Assembly (NCBI GenBank): GCA_001430745.1
Contig: KQ481946.1
Span: 277,573 to 305,349, forward strand
DNA: 27,777 nt
Source: Auxenochlorella pyrenoidosa
Taxonomy: Eukaryota > Chlorophyta > Trebouxiophyceae > Chlorellales > Chlorellaceae
Reading direction: 5' to 3'
Below, in pieces: positions 1-11,700 of this stretch. Each line of letters starts with the position of its first letter. Positions within the stretch are counted from its first letter, which is position 1. The notes beneath the pieces were generated by a model. The model ran no database searches and had not been told where the DNA came from. It saw only the letters and a program-made list of their open reading frames with translations. The position numbers were made by a program, and so were the translations under genes.

Positions 1-2314
1 CAGGGCAGAGGAGCCCTGGTCAGCTGGTGCGCAGAGCTGTGTGGGAAGGGCCCTGCGGCCTCCTGCTAGCGTTGTGAGGGAGGCCAGCAAGCGGCGCTGC
101 CCAGCACAGGCGTGCGTGGGCACATGTTGAACCAGGCCCTGCCCGTTCCCAGGGTTCACTTGGCTGCCCCGCTCCTCACCCCTCTCCTCATTGCCCATCA
201 CAAAGGCTGTGGGCCGGGTCCAGTCGATCTGGCTGATGTCCACGGCATCAGGGCTGCACAGGGGTCAAGGCATGCCGTGTTGGCGGCTGATGCCAAACTC
301 GTGCAAAGCCTCGCCTCGCCGCACCCCGCCCCGCCAGGCGATGCGTCCACACAGGGCTGCACCAGGCCACTCCCGCAACCCCACACCCCCCTCCCCAAAC
401 CCCACCTCAGGTGCGTGACCACAACCTGATAGCCCAGCTTCTTCGCATGCAGCAGGCAGTCCTGGGGCAAGGAGGGGGATCCGTCTCAAGGTGGGTGAAG
501 GAGAGGGGGTGAAGCCTGGCACGGCGAGGCCAGCGCCGGGCATGCCTCCCGGCTGCCAGGCAAGCGTTGGGCTGCAGTTTGCGCAGTGCGGCCTGTGCCT
601 GGCTCTCCTTCAGCTGCAGGAACATGCACCCCAAGGCTTGTGGCCCCCACCAGCACTGCCCCCCCACCCTTCATCCAAACCCCCCGGTGCCGAGGCCCCT
701 CACCTGGGTGCTGTCCCACACCTGCACATCCAGCCACTTGTCCGCCCCCGCGGAGCTGCGCTTGCTCTGCTTGTACCGCTCCTCCCGCGGCTGGCGCACC
801 ACGTGCACGGCGCCAAACCCCAGCGCTGCAGCGCGGGTCGGGGGGGTGGGGGCAGGGTGTCCGACGGCCTCGTCAGCGTGCCGAGCCCCATGGCACAAGC
901 AAGGCAGCAGCGCCGGCCCCGGCACCCTCGCACCATGCCCCACGGCGGCCCAGCGCCAGCAGGTGCATGCTGCACTGCCAGGGTTGCCGCGTGCGCTGTC
1001 CTGGAAGGCGCCGGCGGCCCCCCCACGCCCCCGCCAGGCGCACCGTCGGCTGAGCGGCACACTGCCGCCAGGTTGCCCATGTCGTAGCAGTTCTCCACCA
1101 CGGGCAGCACGTTGAAGGTGCGGGCGGCGCAGACCTGGCGGGGAGGAAAGGGGTTTGGTGGGTGGGTGGGTGGTGAGGGGGGTGAAGGGGGTGTTGGCCA
1201 GGAGGGGCTTGGGGCGCCAGAGGCTTGGTGCCGTGCATGCCTGCGCGGCTAAGGGTTGTGCAGGGTCGATGCCGCGCGGTGCCTCGCATCACACCCTGCC
1301 CTGCCTGCTGCTCCAGCCACCCCTCTGCAGACACCGCAACAGCGCACGTGCAACGCCTCTGCCAGCTCCTCTAATGCAACTCCACATCAGCCTGCTCCAC
1401 CCCGGCGTCGCCCTGCACCGCCCCCGCGGGGCCAGCCCAGTGGGCGCCGGGCGGCACGCGCCTGGTCGATGCGCTGCATGCGCTCCTCAGTCATCAACGG
1501 AGTCAGCGTCTCCACCACCTGCCGCGCGGTCAGAATCACGTCCCGGGAAATCTCAAACTGATCCTGCAGGTCAGCGGCACAGCAGGCTGGGAGGTGGGAG
1601 GCTTCGCAAGCGGCAGACGCGCACACCTGGCGCCTGGGGGCCCAAGGGCCGGCAGGACGCCGGCTTGGCTTGGCGGGTTTGATCGGCACTTCGCAGGTTG
1701 CACCCGCCCAGCGAGCAGGGAACCGACGGGATCTGTGCAGCGGCATCTGCGCGGGGGAGGGAGGCCAGTGGTCGCTGCCCGTGCGTCGCCTCATCAGCAG
1801 GACCCGGCGCGCACCTTGAATGGGAAGCGCCCGCCGCTGCCCTCGGCCGCCGGGCCTGCTGCCGCCTCGGCCTCCAAGTCCTCTGCCGTCTTCCGGGCCA
1901 GTCGGTAGCGTGGCAGCGCAAACAGGCGGTCCACCGAGCTCCCAGGGCCGCTGGTCCTCCGTTGGAGCTGCTCGGGGGGTGAAGGTGTGGGGGGCGCTGG
2001 CACCAACCGCGGCTCGCTGCGGCTACTTGTGGGTGCAGGGCGGCTTACGCTGCCGGCCAGGTTGGCTGTGAGTGCCTCTTTGTCGATCAGAAGCGCCCCC
2101 GCCAGCGCAAACCCACCTGGAAGCCGCTGAAGCCAGCGCCGCTGCGTGCCGAGCCGAAGTGACGCCTGCCTTCCGCAGCGGCAGCAGCGGCAGCAGGGCC
2201 GCGGTGGCGTCGCGGTGACTGTGCTACGAGCGACATTCCCTTGTTGCACATGAAACTCCGGGCCAGTGGCTGCCTCGCGCCAGCGGCTAGCGCGAAGGCG
2301 CGGGCGGCCGACAT
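1..2314 (-). CDS. SpoU/TrmH-family RNA 2'-O-ribose methyltransferase, 3' end outside window
   Basis: Seven exons join in consistent phase: 2314-2117, 1967-1815, 1563-1462, 1134-1044, 825-704, 461-406 and 253-180, giving about 266 residues before the window edge. Residues 1-60 are rich in Ala, Arg and Ser and look like an organelle transit peptide; the first ATG of the frame was chosen. The SPOUT motif 1 is visible as NCYDMGNLAAVCRSADALG (Asn166, Asn172, Arg178) and motif 2 as FVMGNEERG (261-266), preceded by DISQIDWTRPTA. Motif 3, which completes the knotted SAM site, lies beyond position 1. The family transfers a methyl group from SAM to a ribose 2'-OH in tRNA or rRNA; which RNA cannot be told from the sequence. 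The 1461-1135 intron begins with GC rather than GT, while the other five are GT-AG. The last donor (after position 180) has no acceptor in the window. Family call is firm; substrate and organelle are inference. Confidence 0.88.
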
Positions 2315-3877
2315 GCTCCTTGTCTCTCCACTTCTTCACACAGATCTAGGCCTTAGAGACTGCAGAATGTGATGAACCATGCATGCAGTGCTGCCATGCT
2401 GGCAGCGGTGCTCATTGCTGCCTGTCATGCCCAGCGCAGCACTGCCGCCTGGGCAAGTGAGGCGGCGCACAGACAGATTTGCAGTCGATGAATTACATGT
2501 GGTCAAGTGAAGCGTATGGAGGCCGCATTCCAGCTTGTTCAGCGGTACGCACGAGAACCCAGCACCAATGGTGCGTCAAAGACATGGTACGAAAGGCATG
2601 CGCGCTGAAGATTAATTTGGGGGATTGAAAAGGCAGTGCTAGGCAAGCTTTAGAGAAGCTGCGGACTCTTTGAGCTGAGCTGGCTGGTCCGGGGAGCAGC
2701 AACAGTACAAGGGGGCAGTGCAAGCGGGATTGGTTGTGGAGGGTCCTGGACAGACCAGGAGCCTGGGCATCAAAAGCGCAACAGAGTTGAGGTGGGTGGC
2801 CAGTGAAAAACGCCTGGCTTGTCAACTGATACGTCATGTCAGGCCGCACTGGCAAGATGCAACGGTTGCCACCGCACCGTGGGTCATCGTCCCTGCAGGG
2901 CAGCAAGGCGGGACAGGGGCAGGGGAGGAGGCGGGTAAGGCTGTTGTGTGGTACTTGCAACTCATCATGCAGCCAAGTCCAAAGCCAGAGTCAACAGGAG
3001 AAGGCATGGCAGACAGGCAGACTGTGCTGGCAGACGGACAGCGCTACAAGCAAGGGGCAGCCTGCCGGCGCTCACGACGCAAATGCGCGGCGCAGTTGGA
3101 CGGCACTTCAGCTGGCCGCAGCACTTTGCGCCTGCCGAGCACTGCTGGTTCAGCTTCTTGCACTGCGGCGGGAGGGGCTGGTGCGGCAGGGGTTGAACAG
3201 GGCAATGTGCAGCAACAGAAACTCAGATTTTACCGGCTGTTGTCCCTGCAACCCATGGGGCTCGGGCATTTGCAGTCTCGGAGTGAGCTGCACTGTGCAA
3301 CAAATGACTACCGTAGGTACTTGTTCAGGTGAATCAGGATGTCGGGCTCACCTGCGGCGGCGGCGCTGGCCGCTTAAACGGCGGCGGCGACCTCCTCTGT
3401 GACGGCCGTCGGATGGGCCCAGGTGGTGGCCGGCGGTGGCCATTTGCACGCGGCTGTGGCGGCGGCCGCCGTACAGCTGGCGGCGGCGGACGGCGCGCCC
3501 TGCGTAGCGGGGCGGCAGGCGAAGGTAACCGTTGTGTGCACCCAAGCTGGCTTTACTGCCACCAGCTGACCAAGCAGGCAGGGCTTTCACAGCAGGCATG
3601 CTCCTCCAGCTTCTTCATGCAAAGCACCCTCCAGTTGAGTTGTTGCCCGCCAGCTCACAGCGGATTCAGAGGCAGCAGCGGCGAGGGTGGCGGCAGCGGT
3701 GGGTAGCCGTGTGGCACGGGCCTGCATGAGGAGGGATGCCCCCGATGGCAGGGGGAGCCTGCTCAGGTGCCTGCCTGGCTGCGCACCGCCATCAACTGGT
3801 AACATCCAGTGAGTGCACTCCCTGCGGCCAGCCAGCGGACACCCCTTGGCCAGGCATGCACCCAGGCTCCCTGTCCC
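2315..3877. other. Intergenic stretch between NHL gene 3' end and TrmH-like gene 5' end
   Basis: About 1.56 kb. No reading frame here shows a recognisable domain or convincing codon bias. It should hold the 3' UTR of the NHL gene and the promoter of the TrmH-like gene, both on the minus strand. A minus-strand TGTAA, the usual green-algal poly(A) signal, occurs at 2497-2493, but this is far (about 1.4 kb) from the NHL stop. The part from 3345 to 3510 is rich in CGG/CCG triplets. Confidence 0.5.
3345..3510. repeat. CGG/CCG-rich low-complexity segment
   Basis: Imperfect GGC/CGG triplets dominate (for example gcggcggcggcgctggccgc and later ggcggcggccgccgtac). All frames translate to Arg-, Gly- or Ala-rich low complexity with no domain. 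It sits roughly 370-530 bases past the NHL stop codon, so it may be transcribed as 3' UTR. Confidence 0.5.
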
Positions 3878-6181
3878 TCACGTGCTGGTCACAAATTTCT
3901 GCAGCCGATAGTTGCCGTTGTCTTGCACGTACAGCACCCCCGCCTCGTCCAGCGCAATCGCAAATGGTGACTTGAGTGTGCCGTCAGAGGGCGGGGCAGG
4001 CGGCGCTTCAGACCTCACGCCCCAAGCGAGCTGCAGGCGTAGGGGAGCAGGCGCGTGTGAGGCAGTGCAGCGCATGGGAAGCACATGACTTGCTGTCAGG
4101 GGGCTGGAAGTCAATCTACCGCCACGCTGCAACACACGGCTCAGGCATCCCATGGCTCGGCGGTGTACGCCGCACACTGCAAGACGTTCAGGCCTGACAG
4201 CCACGCGCAACCCTGAGGCCCGGGAGCATCACCTGCAAGCTGCCGCTGCCACCATCCCACCGCTGGATACGGGGGGTGCCCTCCACAGTGAAAACCCAGG
4301 TCCCCACTGCTGCAATGCCCCGAGGCTTGCTGAACTGCAGGCAAGAAGGGAGGGCCAGAGGAGATGGCACATGAGGCCTGCTCTATATTTGCACCAGCAG
4401 TACTTCCTGCCCCCAGCCGTGACCATCAGGGCATTATGGGTGTTGGATGCAGGCACTGCAGGCTGCTGTCACGGGAGTGCAGCTGCAGGTGGCCTCTGCT
4501 GCACCCCCGCGGCGACGAGGCCGCCCCGGTCCCAGCTCCCTGCTCACCTGCCCCGCGTCTGTCCCCGCGCTGCCCCACTGCCGCACAAAGTCGCCCATGG
4601 GCGTGAACTGCTGCACCCGGGAGTTACCGCAGTCCAGGACGTACACGTCGCCCGGCTCAGACACTGCGACGCCGCAGGGCGCATCAAACTGGCCGGGGGC
4701 GGTGGTGGGCGGGGTGTTGGGGTCCTCGTCTGCCGAGGGGTCGGGGTTGCCCCAGTGCTTGATGTAGCTGCGGCGGCAGGGGGAGGCGGGTGGGGCATGG
4801 CGTGTGGCGGGCGCTCAGCGTGCGGGGCATGCATGGGGAGCGACGGGCGGGGCAGGGCACTCGTGCGCAGCGTGCACGGGATGCCTGCGCCAGCGTTTCG
4901 CAAGGTCGTCCGGTGCACCAAGCACAACTAGGGTGTATGGGCCCCAGCTGCCGGCTGCCTGCCAGCTGGGGTGCAGCTGGGCGGGGCCACACGCCCGTGC
5001 CGCACTCACTTGCCATCGCCATCAAAGATGGACACCCTGTTGAGGTTGCGGTCCACCACATACAGCACCCCGCTGGCGGCTGCCAGCGCGTACGGCTCCA
5101 CCATCTTGCCGCCGGCGGCCCCGGGGCCGCCAAAGGCAAACAGGTAGGCCCCCGTGCTGGCGTTGAAGACGGAGACGCGGGGCAGCTCTGTGGAAATGTC
5201 CGACACGTACAGCCGGCCGTCCAGGACGGCCACGCCGCTGGCAAACAGGAACTGCGCGGGCGCAACCGCAGAGGCTGGGGTCAACGTGACTAGCTAGGGT
5301 GGGCGGGGGGCACAGACTGGAGCGGCGCAGCGGGTGATGGGCACCGCCTTTGGGCTCAGGCGCCTGCCGACTCCGGCATGCTGCACTGCCCCCGCCCCAG
5401 TTGGTGTTTGGTCCCGGCGTCACGCACCTGGCCGGGGCCCTGGCCGGGCCCGCCGATGGTGAGCAGATAGTCGCCCTGCCGGCTGAAGGCCTTGACGGAG
5501 CAGGGCGTGGAGCCGTCGTCGCTGGGGCTGCAGTCCACGACGTAGACTGCCCCGCCGTTCGCGGGCGAGGCCACCGTCAGGCCCTGCACCAGCTGCGTGA
5601 ACTGCGCGGGGCCGTCGCCGCGGCTGCCAAACTTGCCGGCAAACTGCAGGGCGAGCAGCGGGGGTGGCAGGGGGTATGTGTCGTTTTGGCAGAGGGGCCC
5701 ATGGCTGGAAGCTAAGCGCGTGGGAAAGTGCAGGCTGGGTTGGGTGTCAGAGGAGTGGCCCGGGCGTTGGCATGGATGCCGCAGCTCCGGGCTGGCCAGC
5801 CATCAATTCTGGCCGGCATGTGCGAGACAAAGCGCACGCCTGCCCCCCAGCGCACGGTGTAAGCATCGGCAAGGAGGTTGCGCGTCGGCCGCGCTGCTGC
5901 CGGGAGCAGGCTGGCAGGGTCTGCAGAGCATGATCAAGGAGGCAGGCTCAATGTAACGAGCTTGTGACAGCCAAGGCGGGCTCCATGCGCCAGGCCATTG
6001 GCCATGGGATGCCGGTGACAAAAGCCGCGGCACCGCTGACCACCTTGCGGCCCTTGAGGAGCGGTGAGTCTCGCTGTCTGGTCACTCTTTGCGCACCATG
6101 TACGCTCTCTGCATAGCTGTACAGGTCCCCGCCGGCCGCCAGCGCGCAGAGGAAGAGGACTAAGAAGGGGCCGCGCGGCAT
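3878..6181 (-). CDS. Predicted secreted NHL-repeat beta-propeller protein
   Basis: Six exons agree in phase: 6181-6044, 5643-5428, 5251-5010, 4767-4548, 4334-4233 and 4030-3878 (TGA), giving 356 residues. The first ATG is followed by a hydrophobic signal peptide, MPRGPFLVLFLCALAAGG. From residue 47 on there are about five NHL-type units, seen as blade strings such as AVYVVDCSPSDDG, GRLYVSDISTELPRVSVF, GVLYVVDRNLNRVSIFDGDG, DVYVLDCGNSRVQQFTPMGD and GVLYVQDNGNYRLQKF, each preceded by a GxxGxGxxQF or PxGIAV-like stretch. NHL repeats fold as a beta-propeller that usually binds proteins, RNA or sugars. No RING, B-box or kinase domain is present, so it is propeller-only. The first intron (6043-5644) is the least certain: its AAG|GTGG donor was chosen because it keeps the frame. 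Export is inferred from the leader. Confidence 0.82.
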
Positions 6182-7009
6182 GACGCCGCGGGCCCACTTC
6201 TGGGCGCTCAAAATGTCCACTATGCTCTCGAACTGTGTTCAGAAAGCTGAACAAGGCGTGGTGGGCTGGAGGAGCGCAGGAAGGGACACCACTTGCCGCA
6301 CTGGCCAGAAGGTCCCTGTGTGGAGCAGACTGGCTTGTCGGACCCTCAGGAACGCACTGTGGCGGCTTGAACAACGAATTGAGGCGCTACCGCAGGCCCA
6401 TCCCTGCCGAAGGACAGCATCCGGGCTCCGGAGTCATGAAGCGTCGCACAGGACAAGCACCGAAGCGTGACCCGCTTGTGCTCTCTGCACGTGTTCTCGA
6501 GCCAGTAGAGCAAGCGATCGCGAAAGCAGGGCGCTGTCACCTAAACAGAGGTGGTCCCATGGGAGGTGGTGAGGCCAGGAACGCTGCTGCCGCCTCACTC
6601 ACACTTCCAGGCAGCCGCCCTAAATCTACTATAGAACAATTCCGTACTTTCGATTCTCACACCTGCAGCAGTGCAGAGGACGAGGATCAAGTTGTTTTTG
6701 GTTGGGGCAAGCAGAGGCCTGACAGGGATGGCCTTGGGTGAGCGCGGGCAATGCGCGTCATGGTGCATGTCGACGGAGGCAGCAGCGGAAAAGGAACGGA
6801 TGCAGCAGAGCAGTGCTGAAGTACCTCAAGACCAGTATCACTAGGCTAGAACCAGCTGTGAGAGTGAAGACGCAGGGAGCGGGCAAGCAGCAAGGAGCGC
6901 GTGAGGGTTGCTGACAGGGAACACGGAATGGCCCGCTGGGCGTCGCCCGCTGCAGACGGGGCTGTGCGATGCCGGCGCTTGCTGACAGGCTCATCAGGCT
7001 GTGGTCAGT
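6182..7009. other. Intergenic: thioredoxin z 3' flank and NHL gene 5' flank
   Basis: This 828-base stretch separates two minus-strand genes and should carry the 3' UTR of thioredoxin z and the promoter of the NHL gene. An open frame at 6235-6741 on the plus strand gives 168 residues without recognisable domain, splice logic or codon bias, so it was not annotated. No TATA box or RNA gene was recognised. Confidence 0.5.
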
Positions 7010-8534
7010 TCACTTGGCCTCCTCTGCCCCAGCCATCAGGTCCCGCTCCACAATCTCTTGGATGACCTGCAGCGCAGCCAGCAAGACCAGCTCTCAGTCA
7101 GACCACCCCCGTAGGGCTGCACAGCAAGCACAGCTGCCCCAACACTGCGGCGCCCAGGGCCCTGCACTGGCGCCAGACTGCTGGCCCAGCCCACAGCCCC
7201 GTCCACCCCCACGCCTCTCGCCTGCGCAGGCAGCAGCCCCTCGGTGCGCAGCGCCGGCTTGGAGGCGTCCATGCCCACAAAGATCAGGGTGGGCAGGCCG
7301 TGGATCTGCGACGAGCAGCACAGCCGGCGACATGGCAAGGGTGACTATCAACCGCGCACACCTGCACCGCCGATCAGGACGCCCCCGCGGCAGGGCATGG
7401 GCGCCCTGGAGGCCCCCACGGCACCCCTGCTGCCAGCCGGGCAGGCCGATGCAGCAGCGCTTCGCGGTCGAATGTCATGTCAACAGGCGCCGCGGGGCGC
7501 GCCCACGCGGCGCACCTGCAGCTGGGTGCTGATGTCGGGGTTCTGGTCGGTGTCAATCTTGAGGATGCGCACCGCGTCGCCCATCTTCTCCGCCACCTGC
7601 AGCACCCAGCGCAGGGGAGGTGGTGCCCAGCAATAGCTGTTGGGCAGGAGGTGCACCAGCTGGGCGGCAGCCCAGGTGGCGAGGGCACCCGCGCATGCAG
7701 CAGGACAGCCTGGGCTGCTTGCATCCTGCCACCCTTGCCATACTCTGCCCTGATTGAAGCACAGCAAGCGGCTGCCGGTGCAATAGCCCGCTCGGCAGCA
7801 GTGCAGTGCTTGGGGGCCCTCCTCCCTTGATCACGGGTGCCAGCCCCCCGCCCTCTCACAGACCCACAACCACACCCACCCCCCGCTCACCGTCTCCAGC
7901 TCCTTGGCTAGCAGCACGCAGGGGCCGCACCAGGTCGCATAGAAATCGATGATCAGTGGCCGGTCGCGCGACAGAATCTCCGCCTCAAGCTGCTCCGCAT
8001 CCACCTGGACGATCTGCGCCCTCAGGCAAAGGGGGAGAGGGGGGCCAGAGGTGGCGCGGCGAGACTGGGCACAGGCTGCTCTCATCGACTGTTCCTGGCC
8101 AGCTCTGCTGCGCCCAGCTCGGCGGCAGCCAGGACCAAGTGGCAGTCAGCCGACCCGTGTAGAAAGGTCATCCCAGCGTTCTTGCTGACGAGAGGCCAGC
8201 AGATGCCCCCACATCCAGGAGGGAAGTGGGGAAACAAGATACGGAGAGAGAGGGGGGCCGGCAGTCCGTTGGCGGCGGAGACACCGTGGCGCCACCCGCC
8301 CAACCTGTCCAGCACCCTGCAGCACCCACCCTAGCCCGATCCGCTCCCCGCAACTCTCACATTTGCGTTCTTGCTCTCTGCCCTCGCTACAGTTGCCCGC
8401 CGCTGAGGCCGCGCCGCGATCAGCCTTGCGGAGCGCCCGTATGCGCCGCAAACTTGTGGGTGTGACAATGTTTGCCGGGGAGACCAAGCCGCTGCAGCGC
8501 AGGGCCGGGCCGCTGTGCAGAATAGCGAGGCCAT
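7010..8534 (-). CDS. TRXz: Plastid thioredoxin z (CITRX type)
   Basis: Five exons, all phase 0: 8534-8361, 8013-7891, 7596-7516, 7305-7222 and 7066-7010 (TGA), giving 172 residues. Residues 1-50 are an Arg/Ala/Ser-rich chloroplast transit peptide. The thioredoxin fold follows, with the redox site WCGPC at 86-90 inside IIDFYATWCGPCVLLAKELE and the cis-proline in GLPTLIF (Pro131). The strings LEAEILSRDRPLIIDFYATW and ALRTEGLLP are characteristic of CITRX/thioredoxin z rather than of thioredoxins m, f, x or y. In land plants TRXz is bound to the plastid-encoded RNA polymerase and to fructokinase-like proteins and is needed for plastid transcription; that role is carried over by homology. Intron 4 (7221-7067) starts with GC after CAG. 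The gene shares a 218-base divergent promoter with the WDR6-like gene. Confidence 0.9.
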
Positions 8535-8752
8535 GGTACCGGTGGCGATTCTCCTGCACTCACGAACACTGAGCTGTGATCGCAGATGTGTGCATGCACG
8601 GCCGATACTTGCGCCCTTGAGTTGACAAGACTTTTCGACATGCTGTGCTGCGAGACAAGAGCGACCAAACCGACATGCATTGGACTGATTGATCCCATCT
8701 ACCGATACACATTTCATCTTGAGTCCCAGTGGGCGCTGGGCCCGCTCCACAC
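8535..8752. promoter_or_regulatory. Short divergent promoter between TRXz and WDR6-like genes
   Basis: Only 218 bases separate the two ATG codons, which point away from each other, so both promoters and both 5' UTRs must lie here unless an upstream noncoding exon exists. It has lower GC than the flanking exons (for example aagacttttcgacatgctg and tacacatttcatcttgag). No canonical TATA box was recognised. Confidence 0.7.
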
Positions 8753-11700
8753 ATGCTCGCTCTGCCGGGCCCCGCCAGAGCCTCCAGCGTGCAATCCGAG
8801 GCTGCCAGCAGCGATGTGACTGCTCTTTGCATCGCTGGCCTGCGAAACGACGTCGGCGCCAGCTCACCCGCCGCCACTGCTGGCAGCAGCGCCAAGGCCC
8901 GCCTCCTCCTGGCGGGCGTTGGCAGCCAGCTGCATGCCTTCCAGCTCCCCTCGGGTGTCCGCTGCTGCTGCACCACCGTGATGCCAGATGCGACGCGCCT
9001 GCACGGCATCAGCTGGCTGCAGGAGGGGAGCGCGGAGCCCGGCTGCCTGCAGCTGCTGGTGGCGGTGCATGGGGCGCGACATGCCGCGCTCCTCCGCATC
9101 TCTGGACCCGCCTGGGCCGGAAGCAGCAGCAGTTGCAGCGGTGGCTGGCAGATACAGGCGGTAGCACGGCTGCCGCGCTTCCAGCACTGGACCATGGATG
9201 CGCAGCTCAGCTGGGGAGATGCCGGCCATGGCGGCACCGGCAGCAGCATCCTCTTTGCTGTGGGCCTCAGCAACAACTCGGTGCAGGCCTTCAGCATCCA
9301 CCTTCCAGGCAGCATCGGGAGCAGCAGCAGGCAGTGTGGTGCGCAGCCGTGCATCACGCCCACCCTGCTGGCAGACTGCTCCGACCGGTGCCTGCTCTAC
9401 TCAATGTCCCTCCTGCAGCGCCAGCAGGGTCCGCCGCAGCAGCAGGAGCAGCGCTGCGCACACCAGCAGAGTCAGCAGCTAGAGCCGCAGCAAGGCGGCC
9501 AGCGCCAGCAGCAGCAGCAGCAGGAGCAGGGCAGCCAGCACCCCCTCCAGCAGCAGCAGGGGAGCGCAGGGGGCACCTACTGGCTGGTGGCAGCGGGCAC
9601 CGTCTTCCTGGATGTCCTCGTATGGGCCACGCCCCTCGCTTCAGCGGGCGGCGCTGCGGCGCACGCGGTGCTGCCACTGCTGCGGCTGCAAGGCCACGAG
9701 GGCTCCATCCACAGGTGCTCCCCCCCCCCTGCCTCTTCCCCCCGTCCCTCTCTTGGCAGCTTGTCATCTTGAACTGCCCTGATCCAAGATCGGGCGGTGC
9801 GTGCATCTTTGGGTGCAGCTCCTGGACTCGCCTGCTGGCCTTGTACCCTGGATGGGGTGCCGATGACCACAAGCCTCAATGCTTGCCCGCCCATCAACCC
9901 CCTCCCCTGACTGGCTCCAGGGTGCGCTGGTCGCCATGCGGCCGCCTGCTGGCCTCTGCCAGTGACGACCGCTCCCTGCGCCTGTGGGACGTGCCCGCGC
10001 TGCCGCCGGCAGCCGGCAGCAGCGGCGGCAGCGATGGCGCTGCCATTGCCAGCAGCAGCGGCGACAAGCAGGGCAGAGCAAGGGGCGCTGTGCTGGGCAC
10101 GCTGCAGCGGCCGCGCCACGTGCTGTGGGGCCACACCGCGCGGCTCTGGGACTGCTGCTACGCCGGCGGCGGCAGCTTCCTGGTGTCTGCCTCAGAGGAC
10201 TGCTCCTGCCGCCTGTGGTGCCTGGCCAGCGGGCGCCTGCTCGCGACCGTGCCGGTGAGAGGCAGCAGCCAGGAGGGCGCTGCCAGGTTGCACGCAACAG
10301 CCGGCTCTCGGGGCTCCGCAACCTATGCCCTGTCCGTGTGCCCCCACTCCTCCTCACAGCGCCGCCATGCCCACCCCCGGCTGCCCTCGCGTCTGGCACT
10401 GTCGATTACCCGCGGCCTCCCAAGCTCATGCTCTGCATGCTCCTGGCCCTCCTGCGCTGCTGCAGGGGCACCGGGGGCGGGGCATCTGGCACTGCGCCCT
10501 GCTGGAGCGGCAGCCCACCTGGCAGGCTGCGGGGGGCGGGGCAAGTGGCGCAGTAGGGGCAGCGGGCGATGCAGAGGAGGAGGCGGCAGCGGCAGCTGCG
10601 GCGGGCTGCTTCCTGTTCACCAGCGGCGCGGATGGGAGCATCAAGGCTTGGCGCCTCTCGGACTGGCTGCCAGCTGGCATGGGCAGCGGGGCTCCTGCTG
10701 CCGCCCACACCAGCAGCAGCAGCAGCATCGAGAGCATGCTTGCGCTTGTTTCAGCAGCCGAGAGCTTCAGACTGCACGGCGTGCCCCCAGACCCAGCCTC
10801 CACCTTGGTCGGCAGCAGCACAGGCTACGGCTGGGCGCATGCGCGGCAGCGGCAGCAATGCGGTGCAGTCTCCGACGACGCTGACAAGGCTGCAGGCAGG
10901 GACAGCAAGGCGGAGTGGGTCCGCTGCCTGGCCTTGGCTCCCCTGCCCCCGCCGGCCACCTGCGGCGCCGCTGGCGCCAGCACTGGTGGCGCGGGGCGGC
11001 GGCATGGCCAGCCAGCGCAGCGGGATGGTTGGCACCGCGGCACGCAGCGCCTGCTGTACGTGGCTACGAACCGCGGCCTGCTGCACAGGGTACACCTGCC
11101 TGGTGAGGTGCCCGCCCCGCCTGCTGTGCCCGCTGTGCCTGCCCTGCTTGCTGTGCCCGGCCCGCCGGCGACGCCCCCGCACCCACCAGGCGCTTGGGAT
11201 GAATGCCGCATGCCATGCTGCTGCCCGGGCGGCACCCGCATGCCCTCCCTTCATCCTCGGCAGATGCCGAGCTGCAACAGGAGGAGCGGTGGGTGTGCCT
11301 GGCAAGGAGTGCGAGCGCGCGCCCCATCCTGGCGCTGCAGCTGCTGCCAGAGCCCCCCAAGCCAGACCCGGCAGGGGAAAGCCGCGGCGGCGACGGCGCC
11401 GACGGCGGCAGCTGCAACGTCGCCGACGCCAGTAGCGTCAGTGGCAGCCCTGCCTGCAGCGGTGGCGGCATATGGGTGGCCACCACCGATCTGGCAGGCA
11501 CGGCCACAGTGCTGCTGGACCAGCCAGCAGCGGCGGTGGCAGCAGGGGCAGCAGCAGCAGCAGGGGCGCCCCACGAAAGCGTTGCGGACGGCGCAGGCAG
11601 CAGCGCACCCGGCCCCGCCTGCTGCTGGCGCTGGCAGCCGTACGGCAGCAGGCAGGGGCCCATGAACGTGGGCATTTGGTGGGGCATCGGCAGCAGCCAC

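Noticed and set aside
2066..2116. 51-base intron after the first TrmH-like exon
   Set aside because: It has GT...AG ends but would put the next exon out of frame; the 149-base intron 2116-1968 restores the frame.
2718..3332. Open frame of 204 codons on the plus strand
   Set aside because: No recognisable domain, no codon bias like the neighbouring exons, and no splice sites linking it to other exons; expected by chance in GC-rich DNA.
6235..6741. Open frame of 168 codons on the plus strand
   Set aside because: Lies between two minus-strand genes, has mixed composition and no family resemblance; probably 3' UTR or promoter sequence.
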